A stretch of 64,000 bases of DNA from an uncultured Bacteroidales bacterium (GTDB lineage: Bacteria > Bacteroidota > Bacteroidia > Bacteroidales > WCHB1-69), in contig CAJOKR010000023.1 in assembly GCA_905235135.1 (NCBI GenBank), positions 1 through 64,000 of the forward strand, written 5' to 3'. Under the pieces are notes generated by a model. It made no database searches. It was not told the DNA's origin and worked only from the letters and a program-made list of their open reading frames with translations. Within the stretch, counting starts at the first letter, position 1; each line of letters opens with the position of its first letter. Below are positions 44,514 to 52,128 of this stretch, one piece after another. The position numbers and the translations under genes are program-made.

Positions 44514-44876
44514 TTATTTAGGGGTATTTTCCTTAGTCGTTTTAACTATGGATGATAACATTTTGATGAGTTCGTCGTTGTCATTCTTTAATGAGTTGTA
44601 TTCCATTTCTGTTAAGTAGTCTGCAGAATAAAGAATTTCAAGCCAGTAATCTGTTTCTCCTGCTTCTTTTAATGCGATATTCATTTTGTTGATGAAATCC
44701 TTGCGGCTTTGGGCAAACAACCCTTCTCTTATGTTAGCACCTATGCTAGTGCCTGATCGAAGAATTTGTTTAGACATAATTGTTTCTTTCTTTATGTCAA
44801 CCAAAAATCGATAAAACTTTGCTATTCTTTTTGCAAAGGCCAAACTTTTATCTCCAACTATGCTCTGCCTTGCCAT
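44514..44876 (-). CDS. Four-helix-bundle protein (S23-like)
   Basis: 120 aa. Matches the small family of 23S-intervening-sequence/S23-like four-helix bundles: SLAFAKRIAKFYRFL, SKQILRSGTSIGANIREGLFAQSRKDFINKMNIALKEAGETDYWLEIL. The signature RSGTSIGANIxEG is clear. Function of stand-alone copies is unsettled; many are scattered near surface-glycan genes. The gene is bounded by heptamer repeats on both sides. Confidence 0.88.
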   Translation of the reverse strand: MARQSIVGDKSLAFAKRIAKFYRFLVDIKKETIMSKQILRSGTSIGANIREGLFAQSRKDFINKMNIALKEAGETDYWLEILYSADYLTEMEYNSLKNDNDELIKMLSSIVKTTKENTPK

Positions 44877-44998
44877 AACTCTTAACTCTTAACTCTTAAC
44901 TCTTAACTCTTAACTCTTAACTCTTAACTCTTAACTCTTAACTCTTAACTCTTAACTCTTAACTCTTAACTCTTCTTAACTCTTAACTCTTAACTCAA
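44876..44998. repeat. Heptamer array ACTCTTA (about 17 units)
   Basis: Nearly perfect tandem ACTCTTA units with one shortened unit (TCTTCTTAAC). It fills the whole gap between the four-helix-bundle gene and the MBL-fold RNase gene, and the TAA stop of the latter is part of the repeat. Confidence 0.95.
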
Positions 44999-46396
44999 CT
45001 CGATGGATTCTCGGAAATTCGGTACGTATGCCTGTTTGAATCCGGCATCCTTCAGATGTTTCGCATACGCGTGGCGGGCATCGTTCTCACCATGCACGAC
45101 GAAAATCTTCTTCAGCCGTTTGTTTCCCTTCTGGCAGGAGAGGTAGCGGATAAGCTCGTTGTAGTCGCCATGACCGGAGAAGGCGTCGATGCGGGCGAGG
45201 GTAGCGCGGACCTTATATTCGTTGCCGAAAATGGAAACCCGCTCATCGCCGCGCATAATTTTCGCACCCAAGGTGGTCGGGGCGCAGTAGCCCACACACA
45301 GGATGGTCGTCTTCGGGTTCTCGATGTTGTTGGCCAGGTGGTGTTTGATACGCCCGGCCTCCATCATGCCGGAGGCGGAGATGATGATGCAGGGACGGTT
45401 ATGCTCGTTCAGCGCTTTGGAATCGTCAATCGTGCGCACGTAAGTGAGGTTGTCAAAGCCGAACGGATCTTGCGTCTCAGTCATGAACTGCCGCATCTCC
45501 TCGTTGAAGCAGTCGTCGTGCAGCCGGAAGATGTTGGTGGCGGAGCATGCCAACGGACTATCCACGAAGCACTCGATATCGGGCAGGTCACCGGCAAGCT
45601 TTAGCCGATGCAGCGTATAGACGATCTCTTGCGTCCTGCCGATGGCGAACGAAGGAATCAGCAGTTTGCCCTTGCGTTTCGCACAAGCATCACGCACCAC
45701 GAGCATCAACTCCTTGTCGGCCTCGTCGAGTGTCGAGTGCAGCCTATCGCCGTAGGTGGATTCGGTGATGATGTAGTCGGCATACGGGAACGGCTGCGGG
45801 TCAGGCAGGATGCGCTTGTCGTAGCGACCCACATCGCCGGTGTAGCAGAGCGTGCGGGTTTTGCGGCCCTCCTTGAAGGTGATATAGACGGCGCTGCTGC
45901 CCAACATGTGGCCGCTGTCGATGAACTCGATGGCCACGGTCGGGGTGATGTTGAAATGCAACCCGCGCGGGATGCTGATGAACTGATGCATACACTCCAC
46001 CGCGTCCTTCTCGTTGTAGATGGGCTCGATGGGGGTCTTGCCCACGCGCTCGGTCTTCTTGTTGAACTGCCGCGCATCGGCCTCCTGGATGCGGCCCGAG
46101 TCGGCCAGCATGATGGCGCAGAGGTCGCGGGTGGCCGGCGTGCAGAACACCTTGCCGCGGAATCCTAACTTATATATATATGGTATAAGTCCGGCATGGT
46201 CGATATGCGCGTGCGAGAGCAGCACGATGTCGATCTCGGTCGGGTCGAAACCCAAATCGCGGTTCATGGCGTCGGTCTCCAGACCCTTGCCCTGGTACAT
46301 TCCGCAGTCCAGCAATATCTTGATGCCGTCCTTGGTCGTCAGCAGAAACTTGCTGCCGGTGACCTCTTCGGTCGCGCCTAAAAAGTCTAATGTCAT
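44990..46396 (-). CDS. MBL-fold/beta-CASP RNA-processing exonuclease
   Basis: 468 aa. N-terminal metallo-beta-lactamase with SHAHIDHAG (HxHxDH), the beta-CASP insert (SFAIGRTQEIVYTL, ISASGMMEAGRI), and the C-terminal RMMBL segment IDAFSGHGDYNELI with VHGENDARHAYAK. This layout is that of CPSF73/RNase J-like zinc nucleases acting on RNA ends. Not the longer RNase J itself. The final residues SIELS and the stop codon sit at the edge of the heptamer array, so the native end may have been altered. Confidence 0.9.
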   Translation of the reverse strand: MTLDFLGATEEVTGSKFLLTTKDGIKILLDCGMYQGKGLETDAMNRDLGFDPTEIDIVLLSHAHIDHAGLIPYIYKLGFRGKVFCTPATRDLCAIMLADSGRIQEADARQFNKKTERVGKTPIEPIYNEKDAVECMHQFISIPRGLHFNITPTVAIEFIDSGHMLGSSAVYITFKEGRKTRTLCYTGDVGRYDKRILPDPQPFPYADYIITESTYGDRLHSTLDEADKELMLVVRDACAKRKGKLLIPSFAIGRTQEIVYTLHRLKLAGDLPDIECFVDSPLACSATNIFRLHDDCFNEEMRQFMTETQDPFGFDNLTYVRTIDDSKALNEHNRPCIIISASGMMEAGRIKHHLANNIENPKTTILCVGYCAPTTLGAKIMRGDERVSIFGNEYKVRATLARIDAFSGHGDYNELIRYLSCQKGNKRLKKIFVVHGENDARHAYAKHLKDAGFKQAYVPNFRESIELS

Positions 46397-46417
46397 ACTC
46401 TTATTATTGAAATAACT

Positions 46418-46951
46418 TTAAATTGATGCGACATGAACCTCTACGGAAATTGGTGTGCTATCCGGGATTTTTGGTAGTAAAAACACTTTTATCCAAGGCT
46501 CACTTGCAACACAAGTAAGATCCTCTTGAAAGAACAAGTCAATATGGATAACCCCTTCCACACATTCAATAGTAGCTGTGTTGAAATAAGAACCTCCACC
46601 AACCCAACCGCTCCATAATACAACACTGTTGCTGTCGAAATTAATTTCAGGATAGTGTCCGTCAACACAATCCGTGTAAAGAAAGAAAGATTGGGTGTCG
46701 TTTATCAGGACAGCCTGGTTGTCGTATTGAATATTGTGCCATCCGCAACCTGTTGAGTCGGTAGTAATCTCTGAAAACGGAATGGGACCATCCACAAGAA
46801 CAACCTGTTCAGTAGGATTCACTTCGGGTTCGGGCTCCGGTTCCGGCCGCTCGCATGCGGCGAACAGAGCGAAAGCCGTCAGCACCGCAACACAAAGCAC
46901 ACCAAACGATCGGCTGCATTTTCTTTCGGGTTGTCCTTTTGTATCTTTCAT
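46418..46951 (-). CDS. Lipoprotein of unknown function
   Basis: 177 aa. A longer-than-usual N-terminus leads to a hydrophobic stretch and lipobox LFAAC with the lipidated Cys at 33. Directly after is a Pro-Glu run (ERPEPEPEPEVNPTE), a typical spacer. The rest is a beta-rich soluble domain with several Asp/Trp (WSGWVGGGSYFNTATIECVEG). No recognised family. Likely on the outer membrane or in the periplasm. Confidence 0.65.
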   Translation of the reverse strand: MKDTKGQPERKCSRSFGVLCVAVLTAFALFAACERPEPEPEPEVNPTEQVVLVDGPIPFSEITTDSTGCGWHNIQYDNQAVLINDTQSFFLYTDCVDGHYPEINFDSNSVVLWSGWVGGGSYFNTATIECVEGVIHIDLFFQEDLTCVASEPWIKVFLLPKIPDSTPISVEVHVASI

Positions 46952-47032
46952 CGTCTTGAACTTTTAATTACTGATATACTAATCAAATCCTTCGTACGCT
47001 TCACTTTCCAACTTCGGCACACCGTGCCGGAG

Positions 47033-47088
47033 CGAGGAAATTCCCCTTCCCCAGGGAAAGGGGTGGCCGTAGGCCGGGGTAGGGGTTA
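47033..47088. repeat. REP-like G/C-rich palindrome (CCCCTTCCCCAGGGAAAGGGG)
   Basis: CCCCTTCCCCAGGG with AAAGGGG, then the hairpin GGCCGTAGGCC and GGGGTAGGGGTT. It begins at the stop codon of the NarI/DsrM-like gene and supplies part of it. This composition is unlike the surrounding AT-rich intergenic DNA. Confidence 0.6.
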
Positions 47089-47733
47089 TTCCTTCTCCCT
47101 GTTCGGCCACACATTCCGCCATCCGTAGAAGAATCCCAGATGGTATCTTGCGGCGAAATAATAGACCGCGTGGCGGAGTTTGCCGAGGGGCATGTAGAGG
47201 AACAGCAGGATGCTGCTTATATAATATAATATGGTAACAGATTCGCAGCAGGTCGAGCAGCACAGGTAGAGCGTCGTCATCAGCTGGAAAAGGGTCACTA
47301 AACCGCAAGAGATGTAGTCGTCGGGCATGGTGAAAGGCTTCAAATCCTTGGAAACCAGTCTTCTGATGAAGAGGATGATGCCGCAGACGGTGCCCAAAGC
47401 GGTCGGGATGGCCAGCACATAATGCCAGTTGCAGCCGCCAATCCAGTTGTTGAAGAAGGGGAAGAAGAAGAGCACAAAGAAGAGCAGACAGCAGAAGAGG
47501 CCGATGTGGAACAGCATTCCCGTGGCGTAGGACGGCAGATGCAGGTACGCCGACTCCTTCTGGTTGGGCATCATGGCGATGGTGTTGGCATAGACCACCC
47601 CCTCCTTCACGCTGCCGCTGGGCTCCGACTTGTCCTTCGGGGCACCCAAGCGAATCACCTTAACGAGGTGTGCCAACAAACTAACGGCGCAATAAACTGC
47701 TGCAGCTATTGCGATATACTGTATTACACTCAT
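47086..47733 (-). CDS. NarI/DsrM-like membrane b-type cytochrome subunit
   Basis: 215 aa with about five membrane segments (roughly 2-25, 70-95, 103-125, 138-162, 170-190). Features of the nitrate-reductase gamma/DsrM family are GMLFHIGLFCCLLF with a His likely to bind heme, and the C-terminal PLGKLRHAVYYFAARYHLGFFYG with two more His. Such subunits take electrons from quinol and pass them to an iron-sulfur partner (DsrK or HdrD type). Upstream on the same strand is dsrC, separated by the 856-bp heptamer array. No nitrate reductase genes are nearby, so a thiol-disulfide role is more likely (inference). Confidence 0.6.
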   Translation of the reverse strand: MSVIQYIAIAAAVYCAVSLLAHLVKVIRLGAPKDKSEPSGSVKEGVVYANTIAMMPNQKESAYLHLPSYATGMLFHIGLFCCLLFFVLFFFPFFNNWIGGCNWHYVLAIPTALGTVCGIILFIRRLVSKDLKPFTMPDDYISCGLVTLFQLMTTLYLCCSTCCESVTILYYISSILLFLYMPLGKLRHAVYYFAARYHLGFFYGWRNVWPNREKE

Positions 47734-47741
47734 AGTAAAAT

Positions 47742-48597
47742 GGTTTAAGGTTTAAGGTTTAAGGTTTAAGGTTTAAGGTTTAAGGTTTAAGGTTCAAGGT
47801 TTAAGGGGTTAGGGGATTAAAGGGTTAAGGTTTAAGGTTTAAGGGTTAAGGTTTAAGGTTTAAGGGTTAAGGGGTTAGGGGGTTAAAGGGTTAAGGGTTA
47901 AGGGTTAAGGTTTAAGGTTCAAGGGTTAAGGGGTTAGGGGTTTAAAGGGTTAAGGTTTAAGGTTCAAGGGTTAAGGTTTAAGGTTTAAGGTTTAAGGTTT
48001 AAGGGGTTAGGGGTTTAAAGGGTTAAGGTTTAAGGTTCAAGGTTTAAGGGGTTAGGGGTTTAAAGGGTTAAGGTTTAAGGTTTAAGGTTTAATAAGGTTT
48101 AAGGGTTAAGGTTTAAGGTTTAAGGTTCAAGGTTTAAGGGTTAAGGTTTAAGGTTTAAGGTTTAAGGGTTAAGGTTCAAGGGTTAAGGGGTTAGGGGTTT
48201 AAAGGGTTAAGGTTTTAGGTTTAAGGGGTTAGGGGTTTAAAGGGTTAAGGTTTAAGGTTCAAGGTTTAAGGGGTTAGGGGATTAAAGGGTTAAGGTTTAA
48301 GGGTTAAGGTTTAAGGGTTAAGGTTTAAGGTTTAAGGGTTAAGGTTTAAGGGTTAAGGTTTAAGGTTTAAGGGTTAAGGTTTAAGGTTCAAGGTTTAAGG
48401 GGTTAGGGGATTAAAGGGTTAAGGTTTAAGGTTCAAGGGTTAAGGGGTTAGGGGATTAAAGGGTTAAGGTTTAAGGTTCAAGGGTTAAGGGGTTAGGGGA
48501 TTAAGTGTCAAACCTTAAACTATAAACCTTAAACTATAAACCTTAAACTATAAACCTTAAACTATAAACCTTAAACTATAAACCTTAAACCTTAACC
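47742..48597. repeat. Large heptamer array (GGTTTAA family), 856 bp
   Basis: Room for about 122 units of 7 bp. Variants GGTTTAA, GGTTCAA, GGGTTAA, GGGGTTA and GGGGATT recur in a higher-order order of about six units. At about 48505 the orientation flips: the last 90 bp read CCTTAAA-CTATAAA. The array fills the gap between the NarI/DsrM-like gene and dsrC, abutting the dsrC stop. GGGGTTAGGGG tracts recur roughly a dozen times. Confidence 0.97.
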
Positions 48598-48599
48598 TA

Positions 48600-48917
48600 C
48601 TATACGCAGCCTTCGGGTTTCGGGAGACCGGCGACGCGGCAGGCGCCTCTTGCGGGGCCGAGCGGGAAAAGCTCGTAGATGTCCTTCAGCTTCAAGTTGG
48701 CGGTCTTGCAGATGGTGCGGACCATCGGGGCAATGCCCTTCTCCTCGTAGTTGGCGCGGATGCAATCGACCACTTTCCAGTGATTCTCAGTCATTTCCGT
48801 GATGCCGTCGGCCTTGGCGATCTCCGCCGCCAGTTCCTTGTTCCACTCTTCGGGATGGACCATGAAGCCGTCACCGTCCATCTCGTAGGTCTTGTTATTG
48901 AATTCGATGTTTGCCAT
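48600..48917 (-). CDS. dsrC: DsrC-family sulfur-relay/redox protein
   Basis: 105 aa, normal length. The fold signature (FMVHPEEWNKELA, ITEMTENHWKVVDCIRANYEEKGIAP) and C-terminal arm GPARGACRVAGLPKPEGCV are intact. The arm holds both conserved cysteines: Cys104, penultimate, and Cys93, eleven residues earlier. TusE, the tRNA-thiolation relative, normally has only the penultimate one, so this is a DsrC in the strict sense, able to form an internal disulfide or a trisulfide. DsrC delivers sulfur or electrons between a reductase and a DsrMK-type membrane complex. No dsrAB is visible. Own promoter at 48942. Confidence 0.93.
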   Translation of the reverse strand: MANIEFNNKTYEMDGDGFMVHPEEWNKELAAEIAKADGITEMTENHWKVVDCIRANYEEKGIAPMVRTICKTANLKLKDIYELFPLGPARGACRVAGLPKPEGCV

Positions 48918-48941
48918 AATGATGATTTTTATTTAGAGGCG

Positions 48942-48949
48942 CAAAGATA
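48942..48949 (-). promoter_or_regulatory. -7 promoter box of dsrC
   Basis: TATCTTTG on the minus strand, 25 nt upstream of the dsrC ATG at 48917. Confidence 0.6.
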
Positions 48950-48960
48950 CATTTTTTTTG

Positions 48961-49085
48961 GGTTTACAAGGTTTAAGGTTTAAGGTTTAGAGTTTAGGGT
49001 TTAAGGTTTAGAGTTTAGGGTTTAAGGTTTAGAGTTTAGGGTTTAAGGTTTAGAGTTTAGGGTTTAAGGGTTAGGGTTTAGGGGG
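48961..49085. repeat. Heptamer array with 21-bp period (GGTTTAA-GGTTTAG-AGTTTAG)
   Basis: Three different heptamers in fixed order repeat as a 21-bp unit about five times, ending in GGTTAGGGTTTAGGGGG. It fills the space between the dsrC promoter and the next gene's stop codon. Confidence 0.92.
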
Positions 49086-49637
49086 TTAAAAGGTTACGGG
49101 GGTTAAAGGGGTACGGGGTTGTGGGGTTGTGGACGTTCCGGAGACAATGATTGTCAAGGGGTTGCCGCCGGCCTCTGCGCGGAGTGTGATGGTGTCGGGC
49201 CAGGTGCCGGTGAGGAAAACTTCCCCGTACCCGGGATAGGAGGCGATGCGGATGGAGGTGGGGTTCTCCGTGGCGTAGGCGCAGATGGCGGCCTCCACAT
49301 CAGCGGCCGTCACCATCTCACCGGCCACCTCGCGGTCGGCCAGAGCATCGAGTGCCTTGCGCAAGTCCTTGTTGTTGACGGAATAGTAGCGGTTGCTGGG
49401 GCAGACGTTGCCCAAGGGGGCGAACGTCCGGCGGATAACGCCCAGATGACACTTAAGGTGCATCTGGATGAACTTGAAGAGAGCCTGGCGCTTCAGGGCC
49501 GCCGGGGTCCTGTAGGCGCGTTTGGGCATTCTGGGAGCCGCGCGGGCGAAGGTGACGCCGTTGCGGGTGTAGTAGGCGATACCATCAATGGTACCGGAAC
49601 AGTTGCGGTCAATGCCGACTTGTAAGATTCTTGCCAT
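49086..49637 (-). CDS. Hypothetical protein (DUF6266-like)
   Basis: 183 aa. Its basic first half (IDGIAYYTRNGVTFARAAPRM, then RTPAALKRQALFKFIQMHLK) recalls the small Bacteroidota family DUF6266, but the match is loose. The second half is more acidic, with strand-forming segments (RIASYPGYGEVFLTGTWPDTITLRAE). The last 15 residues (TTPQPRTPLTPVTF) are encoded by degenerate heptamer DNA, so the C-terminus has been built from repeat. Promoter at 49893, separated by two repeat arrays in the leader. Function unknown. Confidence 0.55.
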   Translation of the reverse strand: MARILQVGIDRNCSGTIDGIAYYTRNGVTFARAAPRMPKRAYRTPAALKRQALFKFIQMHLKCHLGVIRRTFAPLGNVCPSNRYYSVNNKDLRKALDALADREVAGEMVTAADVEAAICAYATENPTSIRIASYPGYGEVFLTGTWPDTITLRAEAGGNPLTIIVSGTSTTPQPRTPLTPVTF

Positions 49638-49642
49638 AGTTG

Positions 49643-49788
49643 TTAGGGTTTAAGGTTTAAGGTTTAGAGTTTAGGGTTTAAGGGTTAGAGTTTAGGGTTT
49701 AAGGTTTAGAGTTTAGGGTTTAAGGTTTAGAGTTTAGGGTTTAAGGGTTAGAGTTTAGGGTTTAAGGGTTAGGGGTTAGGGGGTTCTG
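49643..49788. repeat. Heptamer array (GGTTTAA/AGTTTAG), leader of the gene at 49637
   Basis: Same 21-bp composite unit as 48961-49085, with GGGTTAG variants. It lies between the promoter at 49893 and the start codon, so it would be transcribed. Confidence 0.9.
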
Positions 49789-49798
49789 ATGTCGCAAA

Positions 49799-49840
49799 AA
49801 AGTCTCAAGTCTCACGTCTCACGTCTCAAATCTCAATTTT
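49799..49840. repeat. GTCTCAA/GTCTCAC heptamer repeat
   Basis: Units AGTCTCA-AGTCTCA-CGTCTCA-CGTCTCA-AATCTCA, a different 7-mer next to the GGTTTAA array. Confidence 0.8.
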
Positions 49841-49892
49841 AATCTTCCAATATGTCAAAGAACGCTGAAACCTTCCGGAAGGATTTCGACGG

Positions 49893-49900
49893 CAAAGATA
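49893..49900 (-). promoter_or_regulatory. -7 promoter box of the gene at 49637
   Basis: TATCTTTG on the minus strand, about 255 nt upstream of the ATG; the long leader consists of the two heptamer arrays. Confidence 0.5.
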
Positions 49901-50162
49901 CAACATGGGAGAAACTGTAGGAAAATATGATGAGTATCACGAATCCATCACACACGAACACTTCTGTATGTCAGCAACTTATGTGATATTTAAAGATGGG
50001 TTCATCACAAAACCCACAATCGCCCTACTGGTGGAAGTTCTGTTAATAACTTGCCCTAATACAGGGCAACTGCGCCAATATTAGCCACACCCGGATAAGT
50101 CTGTTATTTCCCGTCATATACGCAATATCTATAGTGAGGGAGAACTAAAGAAAGAGGCAACC
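49901..50162. other. Intergenic DNA without supported gene
   Basis: No reading frame, promoter or repeat that I can support. It separates the hypothetical gene at 49637 from the hairpin cluster downstream of the radical SAM gene. Confidence 0.4.
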
Positions 50163-50303
50163 GTTGCAAAAAAAGCAACAGTCCATCAGGCACGGTGCAG
50201 GCATAGTATATCCATACCGCTGGGTATGCTTGGAGTATGCCTGCACTATGCCTGATACTTGCCATCCCCATAGCAAGTACTTGCCTGTGACTTGCCGGCG
50301 GTG
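50163..50303. repeat. Cluster of inverted repeats downstream of the radical SAM gene
   Basis: A 21-bp stem with two mismatches (arms 50185-50205 and 50236-50256, core GTGCAGGCATA) encloses a smaller stem CATACC/GGTATG. Next to it are the perfect palindrome GCAAGTACTTGC (50274-50285), several ACTTGCC direct repeats and the small hairpin GTTGC-A7-GCAAC. The set would fold as a compact structured RNA after the radical SAM stop codon. Confidence 0.75.
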
Positions 50304-50330
50304 TTAGGAGATTCGGCATTCCTGCCGAAA
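50304..50330. repeat. Half-copy of the 6577-type palindrome at the end of the radical SAM gene
   Basis: TAGGAG-ATT-CGGCATTCCTGCCG matches the left arm of the 6577 repeat and encodes the final residues and stop of the radical SAM protein. Confidence 0.6.
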
Positions 50331-51818
50331 TCGGGTATCGGGCGGCGCCTTCGGGCAGTCGGGCGAGGGGAAGTCGTAGTTTTCGGGGCCATAGGCGGCG
50401 ATGGCCTGCCGCCAGCAGTTGCCTAACCCGCGTCGGCAGCCGTCGAACGCTTCGCAAGTCTTGCACGGACTCGCGTCGCGCACCTCCTCCTGCGAGAAGT
50501 TCCAAAGCGACAGCGCCTTCTCCGAATGCCACATCTCCATGATAGACTGCCGGTTGAGGTCGCCGAGGATGAAGAACGGATGCCAGTACAGTTGCTCGCA
50601 GAGGGTGACCTTGCCATCAGGGAGCACGAAGAACCCGAAAACGTTGCCGGAACAGATCGGGCGGAAGGGGAACTGCTCCCGACGCTGCTCCACGGTTAAG
50701 GGCTCGCAGCAACTCAGGAACGCAAGTTCGGCGGCGGAACTCCGGTTGCGCTGCTCCACCAGGGTTTTCAGCCGGGCCAGCTGGTCGCGGGTGCTGTAGT
50801 AGGTGGCCGGCTTGAACTGGCTGTATGCGGCCGGGGTGAAGTTGACCCGCCGGACGCCCCCGAAGGCCGCCAGCGTGTCGAGGGTCCTGTTCAGGGACTC
50901 TTCCGAATCGTTAAAGCGGGTGATTACCGGCTTGACGGTGATTTCGAAGCCGGCCCTGTCCAACAACCGCAGCCCGTGCAACACTTTTCCGAGGTAGCGG
51001 TCGTCCACGCGCAGCATCCGTTGCAGTTCCGCGCTATCGACACTGTCGAGGGAAAGCTGTATGCGACGGACTCCCAAGCTTTTCAGATCCTCCACGATGG
51101 CTTGGGTGATCGGACATTTGGTGGAAATCGTGGGCACGTAATCGTATTTCCGCATTTCGGCGAGCATCTCCCGCCAATGGGGGTACACGAAAAAGTCGCC
51201 GCCGTCCACCTCCACGTAAGGCATTCCCAAACGGTACGCCTCCGCGAGCAAAGCCCTGATCCGCTCGAAGGGCAGCGGATTCTGGATGGCGGGTCTGTCA
51301 GCGTAACAATAGACGCAATCCGTCACGCAGTCCGTGTTGAGCATAAACGTCATGCTGTTGGGCACGCGCAGCCGCACCTCCGAAAGGTCAAAGGCTTTGC
51401 GGATAAAGGGGATGTCGATTCCCCTTAGCATATCGTCACGCACCATCCCTGTGGTGTTCGGAATCAGGAAATTCTTGGGGATCGAAGCCCAGTATTGCTC
51501 GCGAAACGGGATCTTCACCACCTCCGAATTGCAGATACAGGGTGCCACCGACGCCACAAACAGCTTCTCGTCGATGTACTCCACAAGGAGAAACCGCCTC
51601 GCCACCTCGTCCAAGGTTCGGGATCCATCGAAAAAGGCGAAACGGAGCGCCAAATCCGGATGGATGCGCCACGCAAAGGAGTGGGTGACATCCTCCCGAA
51701 ACGGGTCGGCATCATATCGCCCGGGGTTGTTGTTCGTGAGAATGACGTTGTGGCGGTCACTCTTGAACTTGTACGCGGGATTGACCACATATTTTAAGTT
51801 TGTATCAATTGTTTGCAT
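50304..51818 (-). CDS. Radical SAM/SPASM enzyme with PqqD-like N-terminal domain
   Basis: 504 aa. Residues about 35-95 (DPFREDVTHSFAWRIHPDLAL ... TLDEVARRFLLVEY) look like a PqqD-type winged helix that binds peptide substrates. The radical SAM core starts at CVTDCVYC (164-171, CxxxCxxC) and contains VEVDGGDF. The C-terminal SPASM region has Cys in ICSGNVFGFFVLPDGKVTLCEQ and CKTCEAFDGCRRGLGNC for extra iron-sulfur clusters. Such enzymes modify ribosomally made peptides. No precursor peptide is apparent beside it. The last codons (RQECRIS) coincide with a half-copy of the 6577 palindrome. Promoter at 51853. Confidence 0.88.
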   Translation of the reverse strand: MQTIDTNLKYVVNPAYKFKSDRHNVILTNNNPGRYDADPFREDVTHSFAWRIHPDLALRFAFFDGSRTLDEVARRFLLVEYIDEKLFVASVAPCICNSEVVKIPFREQYWASIPKNFLIPNTTGMVRDDMLRGIDIPFIRKAFDLSEVRLRVPNSMTFMLNTDCVTDCVYCYADRPAIQNPLPFERIRALLAEAYRLGMPYVEVDGGDFFVYPHWREMLAEMRKYDYVPTISTKCPITQAIVEDLKSLGVRRIQLSLDSVDSAELQRMLRVDDRYLGKVLHGLRLLDRAGFEITVKPVITRFNDSEESLNRTLDTLAAFGGVRRVNFTPAAYSQFKPATYYSTRDQLARLKTLVEQRNRSSAAELAFLSCCEPLTVEQRREQFPFRPICSGNVFGFFVLPDGKVTLCEQLYWHPFFILGDLNRQSIMEMWHSEKALSLWNFSQEEVRDASPCKTCEAFDGCRRGLGNCWRQAIAAYGPENYDFPSPDCPKAPPDTRFRQECRIS

Positions 51819-51852
51819 AATATCCTATTGCCTTTGCCTAATTTTTCCGGGG

Positions 51853-51860
51853 CAAAGTTA
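51853..51860 (-). promoter_or_regulatory. -7 promoter box of the radical SAM gene
   Basis: TAACTTTG on the minus strand, 35 nt upstream of the ATG at 51818. A nested hairpin (CAAAGG...CCTTTG around GGGTT-AAA-AACCC) lies upstream at 51932-51961. The rest of 51861-52060 has no gene. Confidence 0.5.
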
Positions 51861-52068
51861 CAACAAGGAAAATCGTTTATCAAGTGTGTTTTAAACTTTT
51901 TGCGTATTCGTTTTAATACCAAAGGGTTAAAAACCCATAAAAGCCTTTGTTGGCAGAAAAAATTAACAATTAATAGTTAAAATTTTGGGACGCTTTCGCA
52001 GGAAATTGGGCTTCTGAAGAAAAAATCAAATAAAATGGAAAGTGGGATGAAAGTAATGGAAAAAAGTG

Positions 52069-52076
52069 TATTTTTG
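52069..52076 (+). promoter_or_regulatory. -7 promoter box of rpsO
   Basis: TATTTTTG followed by CCGCC, 53 bp before rpsO. Confidence 0.6.
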
Positions 52077-52128
52077 CCGCCCGAAAAATATAAGGTAAAA
52101 TAAGTAAAATAAAAGCAGTTAAGAAGTT

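Noticed and set aside
44876..44998. Replication origin or centromere-like iterons
   Set aside because: Pure short tandem units without DnaA-type boxes, and similar arrays occur at many sites in the window.
47086..47733. True respiratory nitrate reductase gamma subunit
   Set aside because: No narG, narH or narJ is nearby; the link to dsrC favours a DsrM-type role.
47742..48597. CRISPR array
   Set aside because: Repeats are 7 bp and contiguous with no unique spacers, and there are no cas genes.
48600..48917. TusE rather than DsrC
   Set aside because: The second conserved cysteine (Cys93) is present in addition to the penultimate one.
50145..50186. 13-codon Cys-rich peptide as precursor of the radical SAM enzyme
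   Set aside because: Too short for a leader peptide and no ribosome-binding site; kept only as a remark under findings, not as a gene.
50104..50532. 142-codon frame overlapping the radical SAM end
   Set aside because: Overlaps the real gene in another frame and runs through the hairpin cluster; composition does not resemble coding sequence.
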